Source of the DNA: JAHDHW01 sp965277415
GTDB taxonomy: Bacteria; Bacteroidota; Bacteroidia; Chitinophagales; Saprospiraceae
Assembly: GCA_965277415.1 (NCBI GenBank)
Contig: CBDICS010000086.1
Coordinates: forward strand, 67,590 to 131,589
Direction of reading: 5' to 3'
Length of the DNA: 64,000 nucleotides
Each line of letters starts with the position of its first letter. The first letter of the stretch is position 1. Shown here one piece after another: positions 19,707-29,117 of this stretch. The position numbers and the translations under genes were made by a program. The notes beneath the pieces were generated by a model, which did not search any database, was not told the DNA's origin, and saw only the letters and a list, made by a program, of their open reading frames with translations.

Positions 19707-22085
19707 CTAATGCCGACGCCTAGCACCCGAAAATTCCATAGCTTCCCCTTTCCCAAATCCATAACTGAATCCTAAGGTGATGAAGCGACCTCTTTGGCGG
19801 TAGCTATAGACATAGAAGTCGTCCTGAAGTGTTTCACTTTCTCGGAAACGCGAAGCGAATATATCTCGTACACTAAAGTTGAGTACTCCTTTGCCTTTTA
19901 AGATTTTTTTACGCAAGCCGAGGTCTGCAAATAGATTGGCTGAATTTTGCCCTTGTACTGTTTTATATTTTGATCGATAATGCCCTGTGATTTCGAAATC
20001 AATCTTTAATGGAAGTTTCAATTTCGAAGTCCATTTTGTTGACCATCGACTTGCTTTGAAATCAAAATTAGTTGTTTCAAAAGTTCCTGCTCTATTGAAA
20101 TAATTATAGTTGATATCTCCATTGAATGATAGCCATTTTTTGGGACTATACTTTGCATTGAATTCTAAGCCTGTTGCACGATTCGTTCCGATATTAATCG
20201 GTTTAAAAGTATTGACATTGTTTTCGAAAGTAGAAATTCGTTCGACGACATCAGTAGTATACCGATAATAAACGGAGAAATTTAAAGAAGTCTTTCCAAT
20301 AATATAGATACTCGCTATTTCATACGAGTCTGAAAATTCAGGTTGTAAGTCGGGATTGCCGGTGCGGATACTAAAATTGTTTCTAATGTTGAAAAACGGA
20401 TTTAAATCCCATAGCCTCGGGCGGAAAACTCGTCTGGAATATCCAGCTTGCAAAGAAAAGGCTTCTGTCAATTTATAAGAAGTGTGTGCACTCGGAAAGA
20501 GGTTTGTATAATTTTGATTGTTTGATTTATTAGTGTTGACTAATAAGGTATTCAAATCGGTGTTTTCTAACCTAAGGCCTAATTTTAAGCCCCATTTATT
20601 ACCTTCATAAGCGCCTGTTCCATATACACCTAAGACTTTTTGATCGTACTCAAAAATATTGGTTAGACCAGGGTCGGCTATCCATTCTCCATTGACTGCA
20701 TTACTCACAGCATAATCATTACTGACATCTTGTAAGACATATTGTGCACCAGTTTCTAAGCTCCAATACTTAGAAAAAGGTTTGTTGTAATCTAGTTTGA
20801 AAGTATATTTGGCTTCTTTGAATTTAGTTCTTGTCAATTGGTCAGAGAGGTCGGGATCGCCAAAGACAGCGATGTCATTGAATTCAGAAGAAAGGTCTTT
20901 ACCAAAAAAATTACCTAAGGCACTGAATAATAAATTATGCTCCTTATGATCTTTAAAATCGCTTTTGTATTGCAGCTCATATTGCCATTTTGGATTGGTT
21001 GCTTCGGTTGTTTCTGTTCGATACCATTGTGAAGTCACGGTATTGGTCTCGTCTAAAATACTAAAGTCATTTCGAGAAGGTTGGTCTTCTATTTCGTAAG
21101 CAAAGTTTCCGGAAAGGCTTAAGACATTTTGAGCATTAATATGATAATCTGTACCGAGGATAAGGTTGTAGAAATTTTCATTTCTAAAGTCTTTGCCATT
21201 GGTTTTGATGGTTCGATTAGAAACTAAATCCTGATTGATGTTCTCTGTGTTATTGGGCAACTCCCGATAACCGACTCCTATTTGTGTAAAAAGATTGAAC
21301 TTTTCTGTTCTGCGATTCAAACTTAATCCAACACTATGATTATGTGGAACTCCCGTATTGATACTGACCGAACCATTCATCCCTTTACGCTCTTCTTTTT
21401 TGATCACGATGTTAATGATTCCTGAAGTTCCTTCGGCATCGTATTTAGCGGATGGATTGGTAATTACTTCGATCTTGTCTATCATATCGGCAGTGATTGT
21501 TCCTAGTGCATTGCCCTGTTGATCTGCAATCACAGAAGGTTTGCCATTGATTAGAATCTGAACACCACTGCTTCCGCGCAAACTGATTTCCCCTTCGATA
21601 CTAACATTGACGGACGGAACATTATTTAATACTTCGAGCGCACTGGCACCAGTACTGCTCAGGTCTTTCCCGACATTAAAAACCCGCTTGTCAAGTTTGA
21701 ACTCTGTACTAGATTTTTCAGCTCTAACCACGACCTCGTCTAGCGTTTGTGCATCTTCAACTAAATAAATTTTACCCAAATCAACCAGCCCATTATTGAT
21801 TGAGAAATTGTCAATCTTTTGATTGATAAAACCAATAAAACTGATTTCAATATAAAAATCGGGCTGATCTACTTTGATTTGAAAATTTCCATCTAGATCA
21901 GTTGTGACTCCTGTGATCGGTTCTTGTGTTTGCTTATTGGCTATCATAACCGTTGCGAATTCAATCGCATGACCACTGCTGCTTTCTAAGACTGTTCCTT
22001 TGATAGATAATGCTTGATTTTGAGCAATAATAGAATGACTACTAAAAATAAAAGCAAAAACTAGGATTCGACTAATGAGATTCAT
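19707..22085 (-). CDS. TonB-dependent outer-membrane receptor (carboxypeptidase-regulatory-domain, OMP beta-barrel family)
   Basis: 792 aa. A signal peptide (~1-21, ending IIAQ) precedes a carboxypeptidase-regulatory-like domain (~26-105: IKGTVLESSSGHAIEFATVM, TDLDGNFQIKV). The plug follows at ~115-230 (LDEVVVRAEKSS, VLNNVPSVNVSIEGEISLRG, VLIDGK-like QILINGKPSV, DMIDKIEVITNPSAKYDAEG, GIINIVIKK). The rest is the 22-stranded barrel with an outer-membrane-protein family 3 style C-half (FSLQAGYSRRVFRPRLWDLN). These receptors import or sense ligands with TonB energy; the ligand here cannot be told and there is no SusD partner. Divergently transcribed from the adjacent LytS/LytTR pair, which may regulate it. 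Confidence 0.88.
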   Translation of the reverse strand: MNLISRILVFAFIFSSHSIIAQNQALSIKGTVLESSSGHAIEFATVMIANKQTQEPITGVTTDLDGNFQIKVDQPDFYIEISFIGFINQKIDNFSINNGLVDLGKIYLVEDAQTLDEVVVRAEKSSTEFKLDKRVFNVGKDLSSTGASALEVLNNVPSVNVSIEGEISLRGSSGVQILINGKPSVIADQQGNALGTITADMIDKIEVITNPSAKYDAEGTSGIINIVIKKEERKGMNGSVSINTGVPHNHSVGLSLNRRTEKFNLFTQIGVGYRELPNNTENINQDLVSNRTIKTNGKDFRNENFYNLILGTDYHINAQNVLSLSGNFAYEIEDQPSRNDFSILDETNTVTSQWYRTETTEATNPKWQYELQYKSDFKDHKEHNLLFSALGNFFGKDLSSEFNDIAVFGDPDLSDQLTRTKFKEAKYTFKLDYNKPFSKYWSLETGAQYVLQDVSNDYAVSNAVNGEWIADPGLTNIFEYDQKVLGVYGTGAYEGNKWGLKLGLRLENTDLNTLLVNTNKSNNQNYTNLFPSAHTSYKLTEAFSLQAGYSRRVFRPRLWDLNPFFNIRNNFSIRTGNPDLQPEFSDSYEIASIYIIGKTSLNFSVYYRYTTDVVERISTFENNVNTFKPINIGTNRATGLEFNAKYSPKKWLSFNGDINYNYFNRAGTFETTNFDFKASRWSTKWTSKLKLPLKIDFEITGHYRSKYKTVQGQNSANLFADLGLRKKILKGKGVLNFSVRDIFASRFRESETLQDDFYVYSYRQRGRFITLGFSYGFGKGEAMEFSGARRRH

Positions 22086-22179
22086 AATTCACGTTTTAAA
22101 CAAACTTTAATGCTGCAAATAAACAGTGATTTTTCACAATAAAGAAATACTTTCTTTGAACGGTAAATATTAAGGGGTG

Positions 22180-22236
22180 AACGACAAAATTAAAATTTAG
22201 AGAATAAATGTTGTTTACCTAATAGAATTTGTCGTT
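22180..22236. promoter_or_regulatory. Inverted repeat in the divergent TonB-receptor/sensor-kinase promoter
   Basis: AACGACAAA (22180-22188) and TTTGTCGTT (22228-22236) are perfect 9-bp inverted arms, centre-to-centre 48 bp apart, in the 199-bp region between the two divergent genes. This layout fits an operator shared by both promoters, bound by a dimer or looped pair. Which protein binds is unknown; the neighbouring LytTR regulator is the nearest candidate. Confidence 0.45.
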
Positions 22237-22249
22237 GAGCGGAATAGTC

Positions 22250-22280
22250 TTTCTATACTCCCCTTGAAATGTTAACTTTG
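22250..22280 (+). promoter_or_regulatory. Putative Bacteroidota-type promoter for the sensor kinase
   Basis: TAACTTTG at 22273-22280 matches the -7 consensus TAnnTTTG exactly. TTTC at 22250-22253 sits 19 bp upstream as a one-mismatch -33 TTTG. The ATG at 22285 begins 5 bp after the -7 box, so a transcript from this promoter would be practically leaderless or start translation at the next Met (22309). Confidence 0.5.
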
Positions 22281-22284
22281 AGAT

Positions 22285-23313
22285 ATGGCACAAGATTTAA
22301 AACAAACGATGATCTCTTCAAAAGAATGGATTTTCCAAATAATACTACACATTTTGGTATTTGTTTTTTATTCTTTTGACAAGCGAAACCCAGGGATAGA
22401 GGTTTACCAAATCGCTTTCTTTTTGAATTATGCTATTGCTGCTCTAGTCATCAATTATTTTGTATTGCCTCGCTTTTTTTATAGCAAAAAGTATATCCAA
22501 TTTTTTATTGCAGTACTAATAGTCGTGACAGGAGCTATTCTGGTTGAAGAATTCATTTTAGAACAGATTTATTTTTCAGGAACTCGTAAAGCTCAATATT
22601 TTCAGGGTTTTTTCTTTACCTTATTAGATGTTCTTCCTGTCATAGTCATCTTGTCGGGCTTTAAATTTGCCTGGGATGCTTTAATTAAACAACGAGAAGT
22701 TGATGCTTTGAAAAATACTATAAAAGAAAACGAATTAGATTTCCTTAAGTCTCAAATCAATCCACACTTTTTATTTAATAATTTGAACAATCTATATGCT
22801 TACGCAATAGAAAAATCGCCCAAAACACCTGAGATTATCCTCGAACTTTCAGGCGTACTGCGCTACATGCTTTATGAATGTAGAGAGAAATATGTGCCAT
22901 TGGGGAAGGAGGTAACTCAACTGGAAAACTTCATTAAACTCAATGAGATGCAAATTGAAGAAAGAGGAGAAGTTAATTTTTCAAGCCGGAATATTCAAAA
23001 TACTTATCAGATCGCTCCGTTGATTTTGATCGTTTTTATCGAAAATGCTTTCAAGCATAGTACGGCAAGTCAATCTGATAAAATCAAAATAGATGTGGCA
23101 GTGGAGGTTCTAGAAAAAGGAAGGTTGAGTTTTATATGTAAAAATTCTTTCCATGCCCAATCGAATACGGATAGCTTAGCCACCGGAATTGGTTTAGCAA
23201 ATGTCAGAAAAAGACTAGCATTAACCTACCCAAACGCTCATGAATTGAACATCAAGAAAAGTGAAAGTCTATATGAAATTCAACTATTCATAGATTTGAA
23301 TAAATTAGCTTAG
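22285..23313 (+). CDS. LytS/YehU-type sensor histidine kinase
   Basis: 342 aa. Four predicted membrane spans lie in the first ~130 residues (IFQIILHILVFVFYS, FFLNYAIAALVINYFV, FFIAVLIVVTGAILV, LLDVLPVIVILSGFKFAW). A short coiled linker and the HisKA-7TM/His_kinase domain follow: SQINPHFLFNNLNNLYAY, with phospho-acceptor His161. VLRYMLYECREKYVPLGKE and the compact ATPase with FIENAFKHS and TGIGLANVRKRL complete it. It autophosphorylates and passes phosphate to the LytTR regulator encoded one base downstream of its stop. The sensing part is within the membrane with no large periplasmic domain. Confidence 0.92.
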   Translation: MAQDLKQTMISSKEWIFQIILHILVFVFYSFDKRNPGIEVYQIAFFLNYAIAALVINYFVLPRFFYSKKYIQFFIAVLIVVTGAILVEEFILEQIYFSGTRKAQYFQGFFFTLLDVLPVIVILSGFKFAWDALIKQREVDALKNTIKENELDFLKSQINPHFLFNNLNNLYAYAIEKSPKTPEIILELSGVLRYMLYECREKYVPLGKEVTQLENFIKLNEMQIEERGEVNFSSRNIQNTYQIAPLILIVFIENAFKHSTASQSDKIKIDVAVEVLEKGRLSFICKNSFHAQSNTDSLATGIGLANVRKRLALTYPNAHELNIKKSESLYEIQLFIDLNKLA

Positions 23314-23314
23314 T

Positions 23315-24010
23315 ATGCATTGTATTATTATTGAAGATCAACCACCTGCTCAACGAATCTTAAAAAAATATATAGCGGATATTGGCTCATTACAACTGAA
23401 AGCTACTTTTTCGGATGCACTTCAAGCGATGGACTTTCTGAAAACGGAGACAGTAGATGTGATTTTCCTGGATATTCACTTGCCAAAAATTTCTGGAATT
23501 GATTTTCTAAAAACATTAGACCACCCACCTCATATTATTTTAACAACAGCATTTCCCGATTACGCTTTGGAAAGTTATGAGCTTAGTGTAGTAGATTATC
23601 TATTGAAACCTTTTTCATTTCAGCGTTTTGTCAAAGCCGTTTCAAAAGTACCTATAAAAAAGGAAGTTAATCCACAACATGTAGATATTGGGCAGGTAAA
23701 AAAAGAAATTTTCATCAAATCTGGCTACGAACATATAAAGGTAGTAATAGATGATATACGATATATTAAATCCGATGCAGATTATACTGAATTGCATATA
23801 CCTCAAAAAAAATATTTGTCAACAGAGCCGCTTCGTTACTGGGTAGAAAATTTAGATCGAAACCAATTTGTAAGAATTCATAAATCTTATATCATTAATA
23901 GCTTGAGAATCAATAAGGTATCTGGTAATCAAGTTTATCTGGATGAGGATATAATCATACCTATTGGGCGAGCTTATAAAGATACTTTTATAGGACGATT
24001 TTTAAAATAA
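23315..24010 (+). CDS. LytTR-family response regulator
   Basis: 231 aa. The receiver domain (~1-120) has acidic pair E7/D8, phospho-acceptor Asp53 (VIFLDIHLPKISGIDFL) and the conserved KPF near residue 99 (DYLLKPFSFQRF). The LytTR DNA-binding domain (~130-231) shows EIFIKSGYEHIKV, IRYIKSDADYTELH, FVRIHKSYIIN and the C-terminal IPIGRAYKD. It immediately follows its kinase. LytTR regulators normally bind pairs of 9-bp direct repeats about 12 bp apart upstream of the promoters they activate. Such sites occur at 32590, 55698 and 56961 in this window, so it is a candidate activator of those genes, though the link is inference. Confidence 0.93.
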   Translation: MHCIIIEDQPPAQRILKKYIADIGSLQLKATFSDALQAMDFLKTETVDVIFLDIHLPKISGIDFLKTLDHPPHIILTTAFPDYALESYELSVVDYLLKPFSFQRFVKAVSKVPIKKEVNPQHVDIGQVKKEIFIKSGYEHIKVVIDDIRYIKSDADYTELHIPQKKYLSTEPLRYWVENLDRNQFVRIHKSYIINSLRINKVSGNQVYLDEDIIIPIGRAYKDTFIGRFLK

Positions 24011-24115
24011 GTAACTGTTTAAAAAAAATGCATAAAGATGTTAGGTCTTTTGATGATTCAACTGTCTTTACACAAAGAAGTTGATTATTAATAAACTCAA
24101 TAATGCTAGCATTTT

Positions 24116-26383
24116 ATGAAAAAGACTTTCACATTCTTGTTCTTACTAATTGTTTTAAATATAAACGCCCAAGATTTTTACGATATCAATACGATCCAAA
24201 CTATTGAGATTACTTTTGCAGAAAGCAATTGGGATGCACTTCTGGATGCTGAAAAAGCAGGAGATGAAAACTATATCATGGCTCAAAGTATTAGCATCAA
24301 TGGTGAAGTCTTCGATAGTATTGGTGTAAAGTATAAAGGCAATAGTACTTATAATGCCAATCAAGTCAAGAACCCTTTCCACATTGAATTGGATACCTAT
24401 AAAGACCATAGCTATGAAGGGTATACCGATATAAAATTGAGCAATGTAGCTAAGGATCCTTCTTTTTTAAGAGAAGTACTTTCTTATTATATATTACGGC
24501 AGTATATGGATGCGCCACTTTCCAATTATGCCAATGTATATGTCAATGGAACATTAATTGGACTATACAGCAATTCAGAAGCGGTGACTAGAAAGTTTCT
24601 CAACAGTCGATTTTCTTCCAAAAACAATACGTTCATTAAATGTAATCCACCCGCCGGCGCTGGCCCAGGTTCAAGTGATTTGCCTAATTTGGTATACTTA
24701 GGTCAGGATTCCAGCGACTATTATGATGCATATGAACTCAAATCAGATGAAGGCTGGGATGAACTCATCGACCTTTGTGATACCCTATCCAATAATATAA
24801 GTGATATCGAGAAAATCCTCGATGTAGATAGAGCCTTATGGATGCTTGCTTTTGATAATATATTGGTTAATCTGGATAGTTATATTGGGGGATTTGCACA
24901 GAACTATTATTTATACCGAGATGATTCCCACCGTTTCTTACCTGTAGTATGGGACTTGAATGAATCTTTTGGGCGGTTTAGCATGACAGGCTCTATTATG
25001 CTCAATAACACTACTGCCAAACAGGAAATGACACCTTTACTTCATGAAAACGATGCAGATTTCCCCTTGATTCAAAAACTGTTAAGTGTTCCGATGTATA
25101 AGCGTATGTACTTGGCGCATTGCAAGACTATGCTCTTGGAAAACTTTGATAATGATTATTATTACACCATTGCTCAGACACTTCAATCTACTATTGATGC
25201 AGCTGTTCAAGCGGATGGAAATAAATTCTTTACTTATAATAATTTCCTTGACAATATAACATCGGATATTTCTGGTGGCGGCGGTCCTGGTGGTGGCACA
25301 ACACCCGGCATTACTAATCTGATGGATGGAAGGAATGATTACCTTCTGGGGCTTACTGAATTCACAGCAACAGAACCTACTATTTCTAATATTGCCTTAT
25401 CTAACCCTAGTCCGATAATTGATGAAACCATTACAATTACTACTTCTATAGTGGATGGGAATGCGGCATACCTTGGCTATAGGAGTCACTTGAACGAACC
25501 TTTTACGAGAATAGAGATGTATGATGATGGTGCACATAATGATGGTGAAGCGAACGATGGTATTTATGGGGCCGACTTGGAAATTAATGATTTTTTTATG
25601 CAATATTATATCTATGCAGAAAATGATAATGCTGGAAAATTTTCGCCACAACGAGCAGAATACGAGTACCATATTCTAACGGCTTCTTTATCCAATCCGA
25701 CAGTAGGTGATTTGGTTATTAATGAATTTATGGCATCCAATGATGCTGCGGTATCTGATCAAGATGGAGAGTTTGATGACTGGATAGAACTATACAACAA
25801 TGGCTCAGGAAGTATTGACTTAGAAGGATATTTTCTTTCGGATGATAGCGAAAACTTGATGAAATGGGCCTTCCCTTCAGGAGCTATGATTGAAGCCAAT
25901 GATTATTTAATTATATGGGCGGATGAAGATGAAGACCAATCAGGATTACATGCTTCTTTCAAATTGTCGGCAGATGCAGAGTCCATTTTTTTGGTAGATG
26001 CTTCAGGAACAATAGTAGATGAAGTGACTTATATAAATCAAATAACGGATATTTCCTATGGTAGATTTCCCAATGGGACAGGGGATTTCAAGACAATGAA
26101 TCCAACTTTTAATGCTGAAAATGACGGAACGACAAGTACTCAATTTGAGGTATCAGAGACCTTTACTATTAAAGCAATTCCCAATCCAGCGAGCGAATCT
26201 TTTTATTTGGATATTAATGATACTGAGTTAAAAGAAAGAGCGGTAGTCATTTACAGTTTAAATGGAGAGGTGTTATATCAGAATATGATTTTTCAAAACA
26301 CCTGGATTGATACTTCAAGATGGGCTCCTGGGATGTATATTATTAAAGTTGAAAGTACTTTCTTGAAATTAGTCATTGGATAA
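24116..26383 (+). CDS. Secreted CotH-kinase-like protein with lamin-tail domain and T9SS tail
   Basis: 755 aa. A signal peptide (~1-18, ending NINAQ) precedes a CotH domain (~25-400: TIEITFAESNWDALLDAEKA, VKYKGNST, IKLSNVAKDPSFLREVLSYY, NYANVYVNGTLIGLYSNSE, LVNLDSYIGGFAQNYYLYRD, PVVWDLNESFG). A Gly-rich linker and an Ig-like segment follow (~430-525). A lamin-tail domain spans ~535-655 (VINEFMASNDAAVSD, DWIELYNNGSGSIDLEGYFL). A type IX secretion C-terminal domain (~685-755: FTIKAIPNPASESFYLDI, VVIYSLNGEVLYQN, GMYIIKVES) targets it to the cell surface or medium. CotH proteins are atypical protein kinases of spore coats and cell surfaces; activity here is not assured. Monocistronic, followed by a strong terminator. 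Confidence 0.9.
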   Translation: MKKTFTFLFLLIVLNINAQDFYDINTIQTIEITFAESNWDALLDAEKAGDENYIMAQSISINGEVFDSIGVKYKGNSTYNANQVKNPFHIELDTYKDHSYEGYTDIKLSNVAKDPSFLREVLSYYILRQYMDAPLSNYANVYVNGTLIGLYSNSEAVTRKFLNSRFSSKNNTFIKCNPPAGAGPGSSDLPNLVYLGQDSSDYYDAYELKSDEGWDELIDLCDTLSNNISDIEKILDVDRALWMLAFDNILVNLDSYIGGFAQNYYLYRDDSHRFLPVVWDLNESFGRFSMTGSIMLNNTTAKQEMTPLLHENDADFPLIQKLLSVPMYKRMYLAHCKTMLLENFDNDYYYTIAQTLQSTIDAAVQADGNKFFTYNNFLDNITSDISGGGGPGGGTTPGITNLMDGRNDYLLGLTEFTATEPTISNIALSNPSPIIDETITITTSIVDGNAAYLGYRSHLNEPFTRIEMYDDGAHNDGEANDGIYGADLEINDFFMQYYIYAENDNAGKFSPQRAEYEYHILTASLSNPTVGDLVINEFMASNDAAVSDQDGEFDDWIELYNNGSGSIDLEGYFLSDDSENLMKWAFPSGAMIEANDYLIIWADEDEDQSGLHASFKLSADAESIFLVDASGTIVDEVTYINQITDISYGRFPNGTGDFKTMNPTFNAENDGTTSTQFEVSETFTIKAIPNPASESFYLDINDTELKERAVVIYSLNGEVLYQNMIFQNTWIDTSRWAPGMYIIKVESTFLKLVIG

Positions 26384-26397
26384 ATATTATTTGCTAA

Positions 26398-26474
26398 GGG
26401 ACAGAGTCCCATAAACTTTTTCTTTTCCTTCAAAGCTAATGATGCTCTAGATTCCTAGAGCATCTTCTTTTTTT
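26398..26474 (+). terminator. Rho-independent terminator after the CotH gene
   Basis: GATGCTCTAG (26441-26450), a four-base loop ATTC, and CTAGAGCATC (26455-26464) form a perfect 10-bp stem followed by TTCTTTTTTT. A smaller hairpin, GGGAC-AGA-GTCCC (26398-26410), lies upstream and may add to termination. Confidence 0.85.
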
Positions 26475-26562
26475 ACAATAGAGCATTTCTTCTAGAAACC
26501 TAATTTTGCAAATCAAAGAGATAATCTTTGGACAGATTCTTAATTAACTCGTCCTGAAATCT

Positions 26563-26570
26563 TAACTTTG
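26563..26570 (+). promoter_or_regulatory. Putative -7 box of the xylose operon
   Basis: TAACTTTG matches the Bacteroidota TAnnTTTG -7 consensus and lies about 60 bp upstream of the first ATG of the operon (26630). No convincing TTG -33 box is seen at the usual 19-21 bp distance. Confidence 0.4.
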
Positions 26571-26629
26571 GAAGAGAGCATAAATTCAATTGCTGATAAG
26601 TTCTTAAAATACCATCAATACAAAACACC

Positions 26630-27517
26630 ATGGAAAAACTTAAAAAAGAAGACCTCAATCAAGAAATTTTTGATCTGTATGATGACTATGCACATAATAG
26701 AATTGACCGTCGATCTTTTATAGAAAAACTATCTATTTATGCCGTTGGAGGGATTAGCCTTTCCTCTATTCTGAGTTGTGTAATGCCTAATTACATAGAT
26801 AAAATTCAAATTGATCCAAATGATCCAAACCTTAAATCGGAAGATATCATTTACCAATCTCCAAAAGGTGGCGGGGAAATCAAAGGCTTACTATCAAGGC
26901 CAAAGAAAACAAAAAAGAAATTACCGGGAATTATAGTTGTTCATGAAAACCGAGGGCTCAATCCACATATCGCTGATGTCGGACGGAGAGCAGGTTTAGC
27001 AGGATTTATATCTCTTGCTCCTGATGCTTTGTGGCCATTGGGTGGCTATCCCGGAACGGATGATGAAGGTCGAACATTGCAACGTAAGCGAGATCGAAAT
27101 GAAATGCTACAAGATTTTATTGCTGCCTTTGAGTATTTAAAAGGACATCCTGAATGCGATGGAAATGTTGGCGTAGTTGGTTTTTGTTTTGGAGGATGGA
27201 TATCGAATATGATGGCGGTGAAAGTCCCAGAACTAAAAGCAGCTGTTCCTTTTTATGGCCGGCAAGCACCTATTGAATCTGTTCCAAATATAAATGCACC
27301 ATTATTACTTCACTTTGGAGAATTAGACAAGAGGGTGAATGAAGGTTGGCCAGCTTATGAAGCTGCTTTGAAATCGCATAATAAAATATATACAGCATAT
27401 ATTTATAAAGGAGCTAATCATGGTTTTCACAATGATACCACTGGGAGGTATGATCCTGAAGATGCGAAACTGGCTTGGAAAAGAACAATCGATTTCTTCA
27501 AAGAACATTTAAAATAG
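26630..27517 (+). CDS. Dienelactone hydrolase family protein with Tat-like signal
   Basis: 295 aa. Residues 24-50 read as a twin-arginine-type export signal (DRRSFIEKLSIYAVGGISL then LSSILSC, also lipobox-like), so the enzyme is probably exported folded and perhaps lipid-anchored at Cys50. The alpha/beta-hydrolase part has E105 (VVHENRGLNPH), nucleophile Cys186 in GFCFGGW, Asp233 (FGELDKRV) and His264 (GANHGFH), the Cys-Asp-His triad of dienelactone hydrolases. The native substrate is unknown. It sits 11 bp upstream of xylulokinase, so an esterase acting on substituted xylan or xylose derivatives is a reasonable but unproven idea. Confidence 0.85.
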   Translation: MEKLKKEDLNQEIFDLYDDYAHNRIDRRSFIEKLSIYAVGGISLSSILSCVMPNYIDKIQIDPNDPNLKSEDIIYQSPKGGGEIKGLLSRPKKTKKKLPGIIVVHENRGLNPHIADVGRRAGLAGFISLAPDALWPLGGYPGTDDEGRTLQRKRDRNEMLQDFIAAFEYLKGHPECDGNVGVVGFCFGGWISNMMAVKVPELKAAVPFYGRQAPIESVPNINAPLLLHFGELDKRVNEGWPAYEAALKSHNKIYTAYIYKGANHGFHNDTTGRYDPEDAKLAWKRTIDFFKEHLK

Positions 27518-27528
27518 AAAATAAGCTT

Positions 27529-29016
27529 ATGTATTTATTGGGATATGATATAGGAAGTTCTTCGATTAAAGCAGCTTTGGTTCGAGCAGAAGATGGAATG
27601 CAGATAGGTGTTGCTCAATATCCGGAACAGGAAATGAATATCTTGTCTCGACAAGAAGGCTGGGCAGAACAAGATCCGGGAACTTGGTGGAATAATCTCT
27701 GTAAAGCAACTGCTAAATTATTACAAGAACATACGATTGATCCACATGATATCCAAGGAATAGGTATTGCTTATCAGATGCATGGATTGGTACTTGTAGA
27801 TAAAGAGCAAGAAGTAATTCGACCAGCCATTATCTGGTGTGACAGCCGTGCAGTAACTATTGGAGAGAAAGCTTTAGTAGATTTAGGCGCAGATTATTGT
27901 CTAAGTCATTTACTCAATTCTCCAGGTAATTTTACCGCTTCCAAATTGAAATGGGTAAAAGATAATGAACCTGAGGAATATCGACGTATCCACAAAATTA
28001 TGTTGCCTGGAGATTACATTGCTATGAAACTCAGCGGTGAAATCTGTACCACCATATCGGGTTTGTCAGAAGGTGTTTTCTGGGATTTTAAAAACGAAGA
28101 GATCGCGCATAAATTATTGTCTTATTATGGCATTTCCGAAGATGTTATTCCTCGACTTTCGCCGACCTTTTCAATGCAAGGTAAAATGACTCAAAAGGCG
28201 GCATCCGAGACAGGCTTAAGAGCAGGTATACCAATAACTTATCGTGCAGGTGATCAGCCAAACAATGCGATGTCTCTAAATGTATTGAAGCCCGGAGAAG
28301 TTGCGGCGACAGGCGGGACATCGGGTGTCGTTTACGGAATTGTAGACCAAGCGGCTTATGATTTGCAATCTCGGGTAAATGGTTTTGCACATGTTAATCA
28401 TATAAAAGAGGATCCACATATTGGCGTACTTTTATGTATCAATGGTGCAGGAATCCAATACAGTTGGTTAAAACAACAAGTCGCTAATCAACAAACAACT
28501 TATAATGAGATGGAAAGCTTGCTTTCAGGTGTTCCTGTTGGCGCAGATGGTTTGCGGATTTTACCTTTTGGTAATGGTGCGGAAAGAATGTTAGGTAATA
28601 AAGCGCTAGGCGCTCATTTAATCAATTTAAATTTTAATCGTCATAATAAAGCACATTTATATCGTGCGGGTTTGGAAGGTATCGCATTTTCTTTTGTATA
28701 TGGAATGAAAATACTGAAAGACATGGGGCTTAATTTATCTGTCATTCGAGTCGGAAATGACAACCTGTTTCAGTCTAGTACTTTTTCTACTTCTATAGCA
28801 ACATTAATGGATTGTAAAATAGAAGTGATGAAGACAACAGGTGCTATTGGCGCTGCAAAAGCTGCTGGGGTTGCGACAGGGGTTTACCCTTCATTGGAAA
28901 TTGCAATGTCTAATAATCAGATGGAAATGAGCTATGTGCCGCTTGCACAAAAAGATGCACACAGGACTGCTTATGAACTTTGGGAGAATGACTTAATAAA
29001 ATTACTGAATCAGTAA
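27529..29016 (+). CDS. xylB: Xylulokinase
   Basis: 495 aa from the ATG at 27529 (MYLLGYDIGSSSIKAALVR), the normal FGGY-kinase N-terminus. An in-frame ATG at 27475 would overlap the preceding gene by 43 bp and add an unrelated 18 residues. FGGY features include the phosphate-1 loop DIGSSSIKA, QEGWAEQDPGTWW, QMHGLVLVD, IIWCDSRAV, KLKWVKDNEPEEY with LPGDYI, and the ATP-site GATGGTSGVVYG-like segment (EVAATGGTSGVVYG). Phosphorylates D-xylulose to xylulose-5-phosphate, feeding the pentose phosphate pathway. Eleven bp after the hydrolase gene and 101 bp before xylose isomerase. Confidence 0.94.
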   Translation: MYLLGYDIGSSSIKAALVRAEDGMQIGVAQYPEQEMNILSRQEGWAEQDPGTWWNNLCKATAKLLQEHTIDPHDIQGIGIAYQMHGLVLVDKEQEVIRPAIIWCDSRAVTIGEKALVDLGADYCLSHLLNSPGNFTASKLKWVKDNEPEEYRRIHKIMLPGDYIAMKLSGEICTTISGLSEGVFWDFKNEEIAHKLLSYYGISEDVIPRLSPTFSMQGKMTQKAASETGLRAGIPITYRAGDQPNNAMSLNVLKPGEVAATGGTSGVVYGIVDQAAYDLQSRVNGFAHVNHIKEDPHIGVLLCINGAGIQYSWLKQQVANQQTTYNEMESLLSGVPVGADGLRILPFGNGAERMLGNKALGAHLINLNFNRHNKAHLYRAGLEGIAFSFVYGMKILKDMGLNLSVIRVGNDNLFQSSTFSTSIATLMDCKIEVMKTTGAIGAAKAAGVATGVYPSLEIAMSNNQMEMSYVPLAQKDAHRTAYELWENDLIKLLNQ

Positions 29017-29117
29017 ACTCGACTTTAGCATTTTATAAAAGAATAAAATAAGCGCCCTAAGAATACGTCTACTTGTTTTAAAAAAAAGGATAGATAATCA
29101 TATCAACAATAAAATAC

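Noticed and set aside
27475..27528. Upstream ATG as start of xylB
   Set aside because: Would overlap the hydrolase gene and add 18 residues before the conserved kinase start at 27529.
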